Assembly: GCA_900543455.1 (NCBI GenBank)
Contig: UQRR01000001.1
Location: 1-64,000, forward strand
Source: an uncultured Dialister sp.
Lineage (GTDB): Bacteria; Bacillota; Negativicutes; Veillonellales; Dialisteraceae
DNA: 64,000 bases
Direction of reading: 5' to 3'
The notes beneath the pieces are model-generated. The model did not search any database, had not been told where the DNA came from, and worked only from the letters and a program-made list of their open reading frames with translations. A program made the position numbers and the translations under genes. This document shows, in pieces, positions 8,510 through 16,665 of this stretch (the stretch's first letter is position 1; each line of letters starts with the position of its first letter).

Positions 8510-9667
8510 TTATTTCCCCAGTTCCTTCAACTTGACCATGACGATATGTCTGACTTTCTCATCCACCATCTTTTGATCGATAGTTCCAGCCCTGTAGGCT
8601 TTGAGCAAGCCATTGAAAACCTGCTGGGCGTGTCCATAATCCTGGCATACAAGGACTATATCCGCTCCCGCTTCAATAGCTTTCACCCCCATTTCAGAAA
8701 ATGGATAATGTTTGGCCATCGCTCCCATGTCCATGTCATCCGTCAGAATCAATCCCTGATAGCCATAAGACTTCCGCAGAACATCTGTCATGACGACCTT
8801 GGATAGACAAGCCGGTACATTTTGCCCCAAATGGGGAAATGTAACATTAGACACCATGACAAATGTCTTGTCTGCATCCATTTCATCGATCAAAGTCCTA
8901 AAAGGCTTCCCGTCCAACTGGTCCAATTCAGTTCGATTGAGTAACACCACATCCCCATCCAAATGGGGATCTGTTTTGACTTTGCCAATCCCCGGAAAAT
9001 GTTTTAACGAAGTCATGACACCGGTCTCTGTGTATCCTTCGATGGCAGCTTTAGCAAAAGGAATTACTTCTTCTGGCGTTTTTCCATAGGATCTCTGGTA
9101 CGCACCATCCAGGTCAACGACAGGCGCAAAGTTCACATTGATCCCCATCTGCCGAAGAGATTTCCCGGTTTCCACCGCCCAGCGATGGGTGACATCCGGG
9201 CTCTGCTTGCCCAATACCGCTGCTGCGGGCATATCCGGCATGTAGGTTTCCATCCGCCGGACTTGCCCGCCTTCCTGATCTACGCCGATAAAGGCCGGAA
9301 CCCCGGTTGCAGCTTTGACTTGGCTTTGGATCTCTGCCGTCAGTTGCTGCACCTGTTCAGGCGTCTTCATATTACGGTCAAAAAGGATCACATTCCCATT
9401 CGGAAATTCGCTTAGCATATAGCGGCTATCCTGATCCAAAGCTGTACCCTGAATGCCAATCATCAGAAGCTGCCCGATTTTTTGCGAGTCGCTCATTCGA
9501 GAAACCAGTTTTTCAGCTTGTTTTTCCAGTGTCAATCCATTTTCACTGTCAATGTTTTCCCCCTGGGCTACCGTTTTGAGAGGAAAGCAGAAATTGCACC
9601 CCGCCACGACCAGTCCAGCCAGAGCCAGCAGCAGGCCACCACCAATTTGTTTGTAAAGTTTGTGCAT
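8510..9667 (-). CDS. Glycoside hydrolase family 3 lipoprotein (NagZ-like beta-N-acetylhexosaminidase)
   Basis: Predicted to remove N-acetylglucosamine from peptidoglycan fragments or similar glycans. The 385-residue product (ATG at 9667) has a lipoprotein signal peptide with lipobox LVVAGC, then the GH3 barrel: KIGQLLMIGIQG, FIGVDQEGGQVRRM, SLKHFPGIGKVKTDPHLD and the nucleophile motif LILTDDMDMGAM. The canonical KHFPGHGxxxxDSH motif is KHFPGIG...DPH: the first His of the acid/base dyad is replaced by Ile while the DPH His remains. Lipidation places it on the outer face of the inner membrane or in the outer membrane. Four bases overlap the upstream gene's end; same operon as the Hsp70 set. Confidence 0.88.
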   Translation of the reverse strand: MHKLYKQIGGGLLLALAGLVVAGCNFCFPLKTVAQGENIDSENGLTLEKQAEKLVSRMSDSQKIGQLLMIGIQGTALDQDSRYMLSEFPNGNVILFDRNMKTPEQVQQLTAEIQSQVKAATGVPAFIGVDQEGGQVRRMETYMPDMPAAAVLGKQSPDVTHRWAVETGKSLRQMGINVNFAPVVDLDGAYQRSYGKTPEEVIPFAKAAIEGYTETGVMTSLKHFPGIGKVKTDPHLDGDVVLLNRTELDQLDGKPFRTLIDEMDADKTFVMVSNVTFPHLGQNVPACLSKVVMTDVLRKSYGYQGLILTDDMDMGAMAKHYPFSEMGVKAIEAGADIVLVCQDYGHAQQVFNGLLKAYRAGTIDQKMVDEKVRHIVMVKLKELGK

Positions 9668-9669
9668 CC

Positions 9670-11700
9670 TTATAACCAATCTCCTAACACTTCATCAATC
9701 TTCCAACCGCCATCATAAAAAATCATAGTGCTCGTTCCGCTGAAATATCTTTCTTGCTGCGAAGAGCCCACTCTGTCCACCGCTAGCAGAAGGAATGATA
9801 ATTTCGCAACATTCGCGCTTTGTTCGATCACATTGACCTTCTGCGGTACACTTGCCACTGTCGTCCGATACCCGCTTGCCCATGCATCGCATGAGCCGAC
9901 GTAGTCTTTCATATCCGGAGACAAACAGTTATAAGCACCTCTGTAGTTTCGATTCGTAATCATTCTGTGGAACGCTAAGAAAACGTTTGTCGGTGAGGCG
10001 ATCTTTGGATTTCCATAAGACCGCGGTTCTGCTGGCACAGTGGCAAGAGATGGTGCCGGCGCAGCAGGAACAGGTACTGGCTGAACATTCTGCGTCTTTG
10101 GCTTCTTCTTTTCTTCGCTCACCTTCGGTTTACTATAGCTTGGCTGAACCGTTTGCACTTTTGATTTTGGAGAAGAATGACTCTTGGTATTTCCACCGGA
10201 ATTTCCCAAAAATAACAGCAAAGCAATGAAAGCAACGGCTGCTATCACAATCTTGATGAGGCATCCTTTGGACTCTCCCGAGCGCTGTTCCGCCTTCTTC
10301 CGTTCGAATTCTTCGACAGACGAACAAGACCTCACTTCATTATCCACAGAAGGTGCTCGACCGTAATACTGTAACCCCTTCTGGATTTCGGAAATAATTT
10401 CCTGATCTCCAGACTGCATCGCATATGTCAATCCTTCTTTGGCGATTATGTAGGCATAATCCCACATATCTGCCCACGTACATGCCGTTGCCAGCGTATA
10501 GTATACCTCCGCGAGAACGCCGGCAGCCGCTGCCCGCTCAATGGGGGACAATTGACTGAGCTTTGCAGCCGCTCTATGCAAAGCCGCGATCCACTGATCT
10601 TTGTGGTTCATGATTTGCATAGAATTGTTAGCTTCTTTCCCCTTTTCTCGAGCGACAAGGAGTGCCACCTGCCCTAAGACGATTTTCAGTTCTTCCAGCG
10701 GATTCTCTTGTACTTGACGCTTCGGGACTTCATTATCCTCTTGAGGGTTCACTTGTACCTGCTGCTTCAGAATTTCAATATCCTCTTGAAACTGCTGCAG
10801 CATCTGGGGGTTCTCCTCAAAGACCTGCATAGCTTTTTCTGTGACTGCGATGCTGAGATTCGTCAAATTCTTTTGATTATGATAAAAGAGCGCCAAGTCG
10901 CGTAATTTTTGGGCAATTTCGTTACTTTGTGATTGTTTTTCTGCTTGTCCCTGGTCTTCGAAATACAGCTGCAGCGGCTGCGCCAGATAGTCAAAAGCTT
11001 CTAGCTCCTCAAACAAAGGCGACAATTGCAATTGAGAAATGCTGGTATACGTCTTTGCAGTCTCTATATCCTGAAGCAATTTCGTGCGGCGGGTATCCAG
11101 CTCATTCTGTACCTTCATATTGTACAAATCAATGAAAAAGCGGATGCAATCGCCATACTTTTTCGGATATTTTCCGATTCCTGGCTGGATCAGTTCCTTG
11201 GCAATCACATTCCCTATCTGTGCCGCCTCTCGCGTAGAACATTGGCGAAGCAAAGTATCAATGGCCGCTTTTGCCCCTTCTTCGAGCAACTGGCTCAGTG
11301 CTTCTTCTATATCAGCCTGCTCGATATCAGCGGAAATCCCCGCTTTCTTTCTTGAAATGATAATATCGGTATATATATCATTCAGTGATTCCTCCTGCAA
11401 GGCTTCTTTATATTCATCATCCAGTGCTACGATCTTCTGTACCACGAGCCGGATATCCGCGCCACGGCAATTCTGCACTTCATTCATCAGTGAAAAGGCT
11501 GAATTAGACTCTTTAAGAAACCACGTCACTTCGGCCTGCAGGCGCTTTCTTGGATTAGTCAGCGTTTCCCTGACCGCCTCATACATAGATTCATTTGGTT
11601 CATCCATCCAGCTTTTTTCATCTGCAGCTTCATTGATGCTGGCAATATCATCTTCTGGCGTCACACCTAATACATCAAATGCGTTTCCTTTTATTTCCAT
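9670..11700 (-). CDS. J-like, single-span membrane protein with C-terminal NTF2-like region
   Basis: No named family recognised. 676 residues. Residues 1-60 resemble a degenerate J domain (AFDVLGVTPEDD ... VRETLTNPRKRLQAE) but the HPD tripeptide is missing. Residues 80-450 are mostly helical with coiled-coil/TPR-like character and a small internal duplication (VQVNPQED, VQENPLEE). One transmembrane helix at about 481-499 (CLIKIVIAAVAFIALLLFLG) is followed by a Ser/Lys/Pro-rich linker and an NTF2-like domain at about 565-676 (NVFLAFHRMITNRNYRGAY ... MIFYDGGWKIDEVLGDWL). Predicted topology is N terminus in, C terminus out. Located between the AAA+ gene and the GH3 lipoprotein gene; a likely membrane anchor or cochaperone of the operon's Hsp70 (inference). 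Confidence 0.7.
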   Translation of the reverse strand: MEIKGNAFDVLGVTPEDDIASINEAADEKSWMDEPNESMYEAVRETLTNPRKRLQAEVTWFLKESNSAFSLMNEVQNCRGADIRLVVQKIVALDDEYKEALQEESLNDIYTDIIISRKKAGISADIEQADIEEALSQLLEEGAKAAIDTLLRQCSTREAAQIGNVIAKELIQPGIGKYPKKYGDCIRFFIDLYNMKVQNELDTRRTKLLQDIETAKTYTSISQLQLSPLFEELEAFDYLAQPLQLYFEDQGQAEKQSQSNEIAQKLRDLALFYHNQKNLTNLSIAVTEKAMQVFEENPQMLQQFQEDIEILKQQVQVNPQEDNEVPKRQVQENPLEELKIVLGQVALLVAREKGKEANNSMQIMNHKDQWIAALHRAAAKLSQLSPIERAAAAGVLAEVYYTLATACTWADMWDYAYIIAKEGLTYAMQSGDQEIISEIQKGLQYYGRAPSVDNEVRSCSSVEEFERKKAEQRSGESKGCLIKIVIAAVAFIALLLFLGNSGGNTKSHSSPKSKVQTVQPSYSKPKVSEEKKKPKTQNVQPVPVPAAPAPSLATVPAEPRSYGNPKIASPTNVFLAFHRMITNRNYRGAYNCLSPDMKDYVGSCDAWASGYRTTVASVPQKVNVIEQSANVAKLSFLLLAVDRVGSSQQERYFSGTSTMIFYDGGWKIDEVLGDWL

Positions 11701-11762
11701 ATGCTCGTCTCACTCCTTCATGACCAAAGCTCTCTGCACTCACCATTTCCAGCATTTTTCAT

Positions 11763-13142
11763 TCAAAAACCGATTGGTCGATGATTCTTTTCTTCGTCTT
11801 TTCCACAAATCTCTAGCAAAACATCTGACAAAACTTCATCGTCTATTTCCTCTTTTTTTAGACGCACCGTTCTACGCGCTGCTTCACGCACCAGAAAGGC
11901 CACATCAGAAAGTGGATGTCCGGTGAGTTTTTCTGCATAATCATCCACCCGTAAAGATGCCGAGCAAGGAACATTCTCGAGCAAATGGAATAGGGCATCC
12001 TTCACCTCTTCCTCCTTAGGCATCTCTACTTCCAGAATCTGATCAAACCGGCCTTTCCGAAGAACCGCCGGATCAATCATATCGAGATGATTGGTCATAC
12101 CAATGATAAGCACCTGCTTTTCTATCGCTTTAGGAATATTCCGTAAGAATTCGTCCACTTCTTCGATGCGATGATCACTGGCTCCTTCTCTTTTCCCCAA
12201 GTAGGCTTCGATTTCGTCAATAATCAAAATGGACGGAGCCGCCTGTATCGCTTTGGCAAACAGTTCGGAAATCAGTTTCCCTGTCTGATGAATATAGGGA
12301 CTTGCCACTGTCTCAGAATTGGCTTCAAAACAGGGCAGGCGTAAAAATTCTGCCAACTTGGAAACAGTAAAAGTTTTCCCGCTCCCCGGAGGCCCGTAAA
12401 GCAGAATCGCCGGCAGAGTATGAATCCCCATTCTTTCATAGGCTTCTTTATGGCGGAAGAAATCAACGACCTGATGTTCAAAGAATGCAGACAGTTTCTC
12501 TCTCCCAGGCAGCCAAAACCGTTCTTCTCCTATCCTCACCGATTCCTGACAATCCACGTTTGCTTCCGTATTTTTCAAAACTTGTTTCTTCGGCAAGTCA
12601 CTACATTGGATAAGCTGTTGCAATTGCTCCGCGGAAAGCCAGGAGCAGAAATGGGATACCTTTTCCGCACAAACCGCATTGACTGGAAGTCCATCAGTCA
12701 GCCATCGCCCCAAAAGCAGTTCCGGCGACTCCTTCTCATCATCTTCCGATTCCAGAGGAAGCATCCAGTCATATTTTTCTATATAAAGCACATTGGGACA
12801 CTGCCCCTCTTTGTATTTCTTTTGAAATCTGGCAAACGCGCTGCAAAAGCCTTCTGCACTTTCCCAGTCATCCGGATAAGGACCGTGCTGCGGCGTATAC
12901 AACTTATACCCCGACTCCGTCAGATAGCAGAACCCGCATGACAATGGATGTAATTGCCCACTAACAAAGGTATCGGGAATCCAATTCCCATTTTCCCACA
13001 CCTCTTTGAGATCTGCTGTAATGCAGATGGCATAGCGCCCATCTTCTACCCGATAGATTGCATACTCCTGCTTTTCGCATATCGGTTCTAGGACGCGAAA
13101 GCCATCGATCACTTCGTCTCCTCGTTTCAGTTGAAACGACAT
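11763..13142 (-). CDS. AAA+ ATPase (Cdc48/FtsH-type AAA module) with novel N-terminal region
   Basis: 459 residues. The AAA module is complete: Walker A LLYGPPGSGKT (248-257), Walker B SILIIDEIEAYLG (304-315), sensor-1 region IIGMTNHLDMID (347-357), arginine-finger-like LRKGRFD (361-367) and a C-terminal helical lid. Residues 1-215 are not recognised; the first 45 (VIDGFRVLEPICEKQEYAIYRV) look vaguely like a kinase N-lobe beta-hairpin but without kinase motifs. No protease domain. ATG at 13142 follows GAGGAG by nine bases and lies five bases after the Hsp70 stop, so coupling is strong. Likely a hexameric unfoldase or remodeller working with that Hsp70 (inference). Confidence 0.8.
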   Translation of the reverse strand: MSFQLKRGDEVIDGFRVLEPICEKQEYAIYRVEDGRYAICITADLKEVWENGNWIPDTFVSGQLHPLSCGFCYLTESGYKLYTPQHGPYPDDWESAEGFCSAFARFQKKYKEGQCPNVLYIEKYDWMLPLESEDDEKESPELLLGRWLTDGLPVNAVCAEKVSHFCSWLSAEQLQQLIQCSDLPKKQVLKNTEANVDCQESVRIGEERFWLPGREKLSAFFEHQVVDFFRHKEAYERMGIHTLPAILLYGPPGSGKTFTVSKLAEFLRLPCFEANSETVASPYIHQTGKLISELFAKAIQAAPSILIIDEIEAYLGKREGASDHRIEEVDEFLRNIPKAIEKQVLIIGMTNHLDMIDPAVLRKGRFDQILEVEMPKEEEVKDALFHLLENVPCSASLRVDDYAEKLTGHPLSDVAFLVREAARRTVRLKKEEIDDEVLSDVLLEICGKDEEKNHRPIGF

Positions 13143-13147
13143 TCTAC

Positions 13148-15667
13148 TCAACTCCTCATGATATTGGCTGCCGCAGACATCTCGCTCATATCCACATCCT
13201 GTTTTTGCGAAAAAATCATGGTCACAACTACTCGCTTCAATCTATCAAAATCATCATTTTCTATGGCACTTTCACCTTCCTGTACCAACTGATGATACTG
13301 CTCTCTATCTGCAAAATTGTAAGGACGAGAACGAAGATAACTGAAAAGACCTCCAACAAAAGACTTCGAGCGTTCAAAGAGAATTCCCCAACATCCTTTG
13401 TCCCTAATAGAAGAAGCCAGCTCTTCAAACTCTGTGGTCTTTCTCCTCACAAGACGTGCCAAAGAATCAATCATACTCTGCATATCAGTTCTTTCCGTAT
13501 CATTGCAAAGCGGTTCGACTTCACTCTGATACCAAGTACGAATGTCTGCTAAGGCTTTTTCTCGGATATTTTCCTGATTGTCTTCTTTGATTTTATTCAA
13601 AAGCACTTTAGCTTTGATTAAGTTATCCGAATTCTTCTTGACTTTTTCTGGATCAATAACCGGATCATCTGCTAATGACTGCGATTCTTCTACCAGCTCT
13701 CGAATCGTATCCAATCTGTCATCGGACACATTGGCCTCCAATTCATCTGCCTGTTGCAGAATGGACTGCCCTTCATCTTCAAGCTCATATACAGTATCTT
13801 CGCTATTCATATCTTTCTGTGCCGATTCACTGTCGTAGAAATTTTTTTCATTTTTTACGATTCCCAGTCGTTCAATGCTGACTTCCACATCCAACGAACC
13901 TGCCTCATTGATGGTATAGTTGAACTCAATATCGTCCCCAGGGCGGATAGCACCATAGTCCAAATCCGTTCCTTCTACTTTGATCATCCCGATAAATTTA
14001 TTATCCGTCACTTTAGACGTGATATTGCCTTCCCACAGTTTCAGGCGCAGCGCACCGTTTGTATCTCCCGCTTTGATTCTTTCTATCGCTTTATAGCGGC
14101 GCGTCCCTTTCGCAGGCAGCTTATCCCCTTCATGAACGAGCGTATCCAAGGAAGCCGCATGGCTCAGACTGCCTTCTATGACCTCCACACTGATGGTATG
14201 AGAGGCTGTAATCGCACCGATCGTACTCAGCGTCCTCGTAATCACGATCTGACGCTCCGGCAGGGTGACCAGGCGACGCGAAGGATCATAAATATAAATT
14301 TCAAATGTATTGGCACCTTTCTTCGCCAAAGGCAAAGTAAGCATGGCACCATTTTTCAGTTCCAGAGTACCAGAAGACCAGCCCGTATCTGCCGAGCAGA
14401 GATCGAAGGAATACCCCGTCGTATCCACCTTCGCTTTTACCATGAAACGAGCCTTTTCTTTTGTCGTGCGTGCTTCATATTTGAAATCAAGTCCCAGAGC
14501 TTCTGCTGTCATGACCTGATTCGATGCTTTTCTTTCATGTTCCACACTTTTCCAGTCGATGCTCTCAGCAAAAATAGACGCACCTTCTGCAACGGCTGTC
14601 ATTGAATTGATCACATCCAGCCCCAAGATCTTCATTCCCATTTCTCGAGCAACGTAGTCTCGGAGCCATTTGTAATTACAAGGACCGCCGATGAATACAA
14701 CGCCTTCAAAATCAGAAATCGGGATTCCAGACTTCTTGACCGTCTCTCTGGCACATTCAATAGCTTCTAAGAGAATGCCATTCATAAGACGATTTAAATC
14801 ATCTCGGCCAATTTCAATATCCAGCTCGATTTCTTCATCATTTTCATCGGTGATATCTCGTCCCAGTGCACCATAAATTTCTGCTGTCTCATCGGAAGAC
14901 AACGCAATTTTAGCTTCTTCCGCCCAAAAACGGACGCGGCTCATCATCTTTCTGTATTTCTCATACTCCATGAAATTATCCGGAATATCGTAGTCATCAT
15001 TATCCAACAGCCATGGCTTAATAATGTTGTCAACGATCTTTCTGTCAATATCTGTACCACCGCACATGGCAACGCCACCGTGCGCAATGACATCCACCTT
15101 CCCATTAACACAATTGGCAATCGCTACATCCAGTGTACCGCCACCCATATCAAAAATCATAAATGACCCGTTTCTGATTTCTGTATTGTGCATGACACTC
15201 ATAATGGCAGCAACCGGTTCCTGCATGACAGCCACATGTCCGATGCCTGCCATTTCTGCCGCCTTTTTCGTTGCCTCATTCTGCATCTGATCGAATGCCG
15301 CCGGAACCGTAATAACAGTATAGCGATCTTCCGACTGCGTGATATCTTCTGGCAGACAACGGAACAGCTCCTTCAAAACCTCAGCGCTGCACTGCTCCGG
15401 TGTCCAGACTTTATCGGCAAATTCGATTTTTGTACTCGTCCCCATAAAGCGTTTAAACTGCTTCGCCACACGATTTTCATTTCCCTCACGGCCCTGCGCT
15501 TTATAAGCTTTATTTCCAACGAATTGCCGTCCTTTTTTATCAATGAAAATGCAGGATGGTGTCACATCCGTCTGCTCCTTCGTTTTCCAGACACGCGTCT
15601 TTTCACCATCAAATGTCACAATCGCACTGTTGGTTGTTCCTAAATCAATTCCGATATAGTAAGCCAT
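13148..15667 (-). CDS. Divergent Hsp70 (DnaK-like) chaperone with extended C terminus
   Basis: 839 residues, about 215 longer than the window's true DnaK. Nucleotide-binding domain at 1-380 with [13 protein letters not shown] (5-17), MIFDMGGGTLDVAIA (170-184) and GVVFIGGPCNYKWLRDYV (322-339). A beta-rich substrate-binding-like region follows at about 400-610, then an acidic helical C-terminal part (residues 620-839) rich in Asp/Glu without a DnaK-like EEVD or Gln-rich tail. ATG at 15667 follows AGGAG by nine bases. It sits twelve bases after a GrpE-like gene and five before an AAA+ gene. Presumably ATP-dependent chaperone activity on a specialised substrate; the substrate is unknown. Clearly not the housekeeping DnaK, which is at 18006-19880. 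Confidence 0.88.
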   Translation of the reverse strand: MAYYIGIDLGTTNSAIVTFDGEKTRVWKTKEQTDVTPSCIFIDKKGRQFVGNKAYKAQGREGNENRVAKQFKRFMGTSTKIEFADKVWTPEQCSAEVLKELFRCLPEDITQSEDRYTVITVPAAFDQMQNEATKKAAEMAGIGHVAVMQEPVAAIMSVMHNTEIRNGSFMIFDMGGGTLDVAIANCVNGKVDVIAHGGVAMCGGTDIDRKIVDNIIKPWLLDNDDYDIPDNFMEYEKYRKMMSRVRFWAEEAKIALSSDETAEIYGALGRDITDENDEEIELDIEIGRDDLNRLMNGILLEAIECARETVKKSGIPISDFEGVVFIGGPCNYKWLRDYVAREMGMKILGLDVINSMTAVAEGASIFAESIDWKSVEHERKASNQVMTAEALGLDFKYEARTTKEKARFMVKAKVDTTGYSFDLCSADTGWSSGTLELKNGAMLTLPLAKKGANTFEIYIYDPSRRLVTLPERQIVITRTLSTIGAITASHTISVEVIEGSLSHAASLDTLVHEGDKLPAKGTRRYKAIERIKAGDTNGALRLKLWEGNITSKVTDNKFIGMIKVEGTDLDYGAIRPGDDIEFNYTINEAGSLDVEVSIERLGIVKNEKNFYDSESAQKDMNSEDTVYELEDEGQSILQQADELEANVSDDRLDTIRELVEESQSLADDPVIDPEKVKKNSDNLIKAKVLLNKIKEDNQENIREKALADIRTWYQSEVEPLCNDTERTDMQSMIDSLARLVRRKTTEFEELASSIRDKGCWGILFERSKSFVGGLFSYLRSRPYNFADREQYHQLVQEGESAIENDDFDRLKRVVVTMIFSQKQDVDMSEMSAAANIMRS

Positions 15668-15679
15668 AGATGTCATCTC

Positions 15680-16030
15680 CTATTTCTTAGCCGCTAAAAT
15701 GGCTTTCCCATTTCTGATAATCTGACTCGTTCCTTTTTCCTTAATCACTGGCTCAAGCATTGTTTCTATGTAAAGTACATCTGTACTTTCGAAATCATCC
15801 AGATTCAATGGATCAATGGGCAGACCGATTTCATACTCCATTCCCTCGTAGTTTGGCATTTCAATATGTAGAGCATCACAGTACCGCAAGAGCACCTTAT
15901 TCAAATGACCATATGCCATCTGGATCTTTTTCACCTTTGCCAATTCCAGCTTCTGCCCTTCCAGCTGCTTGCTGATAGACTTCTCAAAGCGAATCACTTC
16001 ACATAAAAAATCAATCGTTTCTTTTTCCAT
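15680..16030 (-). CDS. Small GrpE-like protein, first gene of the Hsp70/AAA+ operon
   Basis: 116 residues (ATG at 16030 preceded by GGGAGGGAG; a longer frame to 16087 begins inside the upstream hairpin). An N-terminal helix with coiled-coil character (ETIDFLCEVIRFEKSISKQLE) is followed by a short beta-rich end (YIETMLEPVIKEKGTSQIIRNGKAILAAK). The end resembles the GrpE C-terminal beta-wing pattern (VVEVLQKGYxLxDRVLRPAxVxVA), and the place directly before an hsp70 gene fits a nucleotide exchange factor. The similarity is by eye and weak; it could also be an unrelated coiled-coil protein. Confidence 0.55.
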   Translation of the reverse strand: MEKETIDFLCEVIRFEKSISKQLEGQKLELAKVKKIQMAYGHLNKVLLRYCDALHIEMPNYEGMEYEIGLPIDPLNLDDFESTDVLYIETMLEPVIKEKGTSQIIRNGKAILAAKK

Positions 16031-16066
16031 CTGAAACTCCCTCCCCTTCATCAAATAGAAGCACGC

Positions 16067-16099
16067 AAAAAGCCCAATTATGAGCATTCATAATTGGGC
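16067..16099 (-). terminator. Strong hairpin with T-run in the operon leader (terminator or attenuator)
   Basis: Perfect 12-bp stem GCCCAATTATGA with loop ATGC and the complementary arm, followed on the minus strand by TTTTT. It lies between a promoter plus leader ORF (16119-16273) and the first structural gene (start 16030). It could terminate a small upstream transcript or attenuate the operon. Confidence 0.75.
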
Positions 16100-16118
16100 A
16101 TCTTAAAAATAGAAGAGG

Positions 16119-16220
16119 TTACGCGCTTACCCCCCCGAAATTTTGTTTCATCATAAATGAAATTGTACAGCAAACACTTGCGTGCGACGGCCGTGTATCA
16201 GCAAAGAGAAAAATTAGCAT
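16119..16220 (-). CDS. Possible 33-residue leader peptide
   Basis: Small ORF beginning MLIFLFADTRPSHASV and ending KQNFGGVSA. It has an excellent ribosome site (GGGGGGAGGATT, about six bases before ATG) and follows a TATAAT box at 16273-16268. It ends 20 bases before the hairpin at 16099. Layout promoter, strong RBS, short peptide, terminator, operon is that of a translational attenuator or of a small peptide gene. No similarity recognised. Confidence 0.5.
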   Translation of the reverse strand: MLIFLFADTRPSHASVCCTISFMMKQNFGGVSA

Positions 16221-16267
16221 AACGAATCCTCCCCCCACTGCAAGATAATTGAAAAGACTACATTTTT

Positions 16268-16276
16268 ATTATAACA
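16268..16276 (-). promoter_or_regulatory. Extended -10 promoter upstream of the leader ORF
   Basis: Minus strand reads TGTTATAAT, an extended -10 element (TGnTATAAT). No convincing -35 at 17 bases. Would start transcription near 16260, ahead of the leader ORF and the Hsp70/AAA+ operon. Confidence 0.55.
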
Positions 16277-16493
16277 CACTATCGTGGACAATTGTTAGCA
16301 TTGATTTTCTAAAAGGAGCCAATGAATCTATCCACCGTCGTTTTAACCATTGCTGCGAGCACTGACGGTAATATACAAGGTGCTTCCCAAAAGAGCAGAA
16401 GTTGTCATGCACTTGCTTTCGACCAAGTTCTTAGTCGTTGTCTTGTTCTAGAGGAAACCACGTTCCTTGTATTTCAGACCGTAGCCATCCCTA
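16277..16493. other. Gene-free stretch between Hsp70/AAA+ operon and dnaJ
   Basis: No convincing gene on either strand. A 62-codon plus-strand frame (16322-16510) lacks a ribosome site and family resemblance. A phrase CCGTAGCCA also occurs at 7342, on the other flank of the accessory operon, but the match is too short to call a repeat. Confidence 0.4.
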
Positions 16494-16600
16494 GGGAAAA
16501 CGCTGATTAAATCGCAGAGTCCGATTTAGCATGTATTTTCGTGCAATGCTTCGGCATAAGCCGCCTTAAATAGCTGGCAGCGCGTATACACGAAAAAGTG
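16494..16600. mobile_element. Degenerate MITE-like element
   Basis: Starts GGGAAAACGCTGATTAAAT, the terminal sequence of the family at 51976-52136, and continues with recognisable internal sequence including CCTTAAATAGCT. The second terminus is not seen, so the copy is truncated or decayed. Confidence 0.5.
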
Positions 16601-16611
16601 CCCCTACGCTA

Positions 16612-16654
16612 AGAAAAAAGCGCCCCGCGAATGGAATCCATTCACGGGACGCTT
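16612..16654 (-). terminator. Rho-independent terminator of the hrcA-grpE-dnaK-dnaJ operon
   Basis: Minus strand: AAGCGTCCCGTGAATGG, loop ATT, CCATTCGCGGGGCGCTT, then TTTTTT. One or two stem mismatches. Located 12 bases after the dnaJ stop. Confidence 0.85.
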
Positions 16655-16665
16655 CCTTAAACATC

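Noticed and set aside
16322..16510. 62-codon plus-strand ORF between the operons
   Set aside because: No ribosome site, no motif, and it runs into a MITE fragment.
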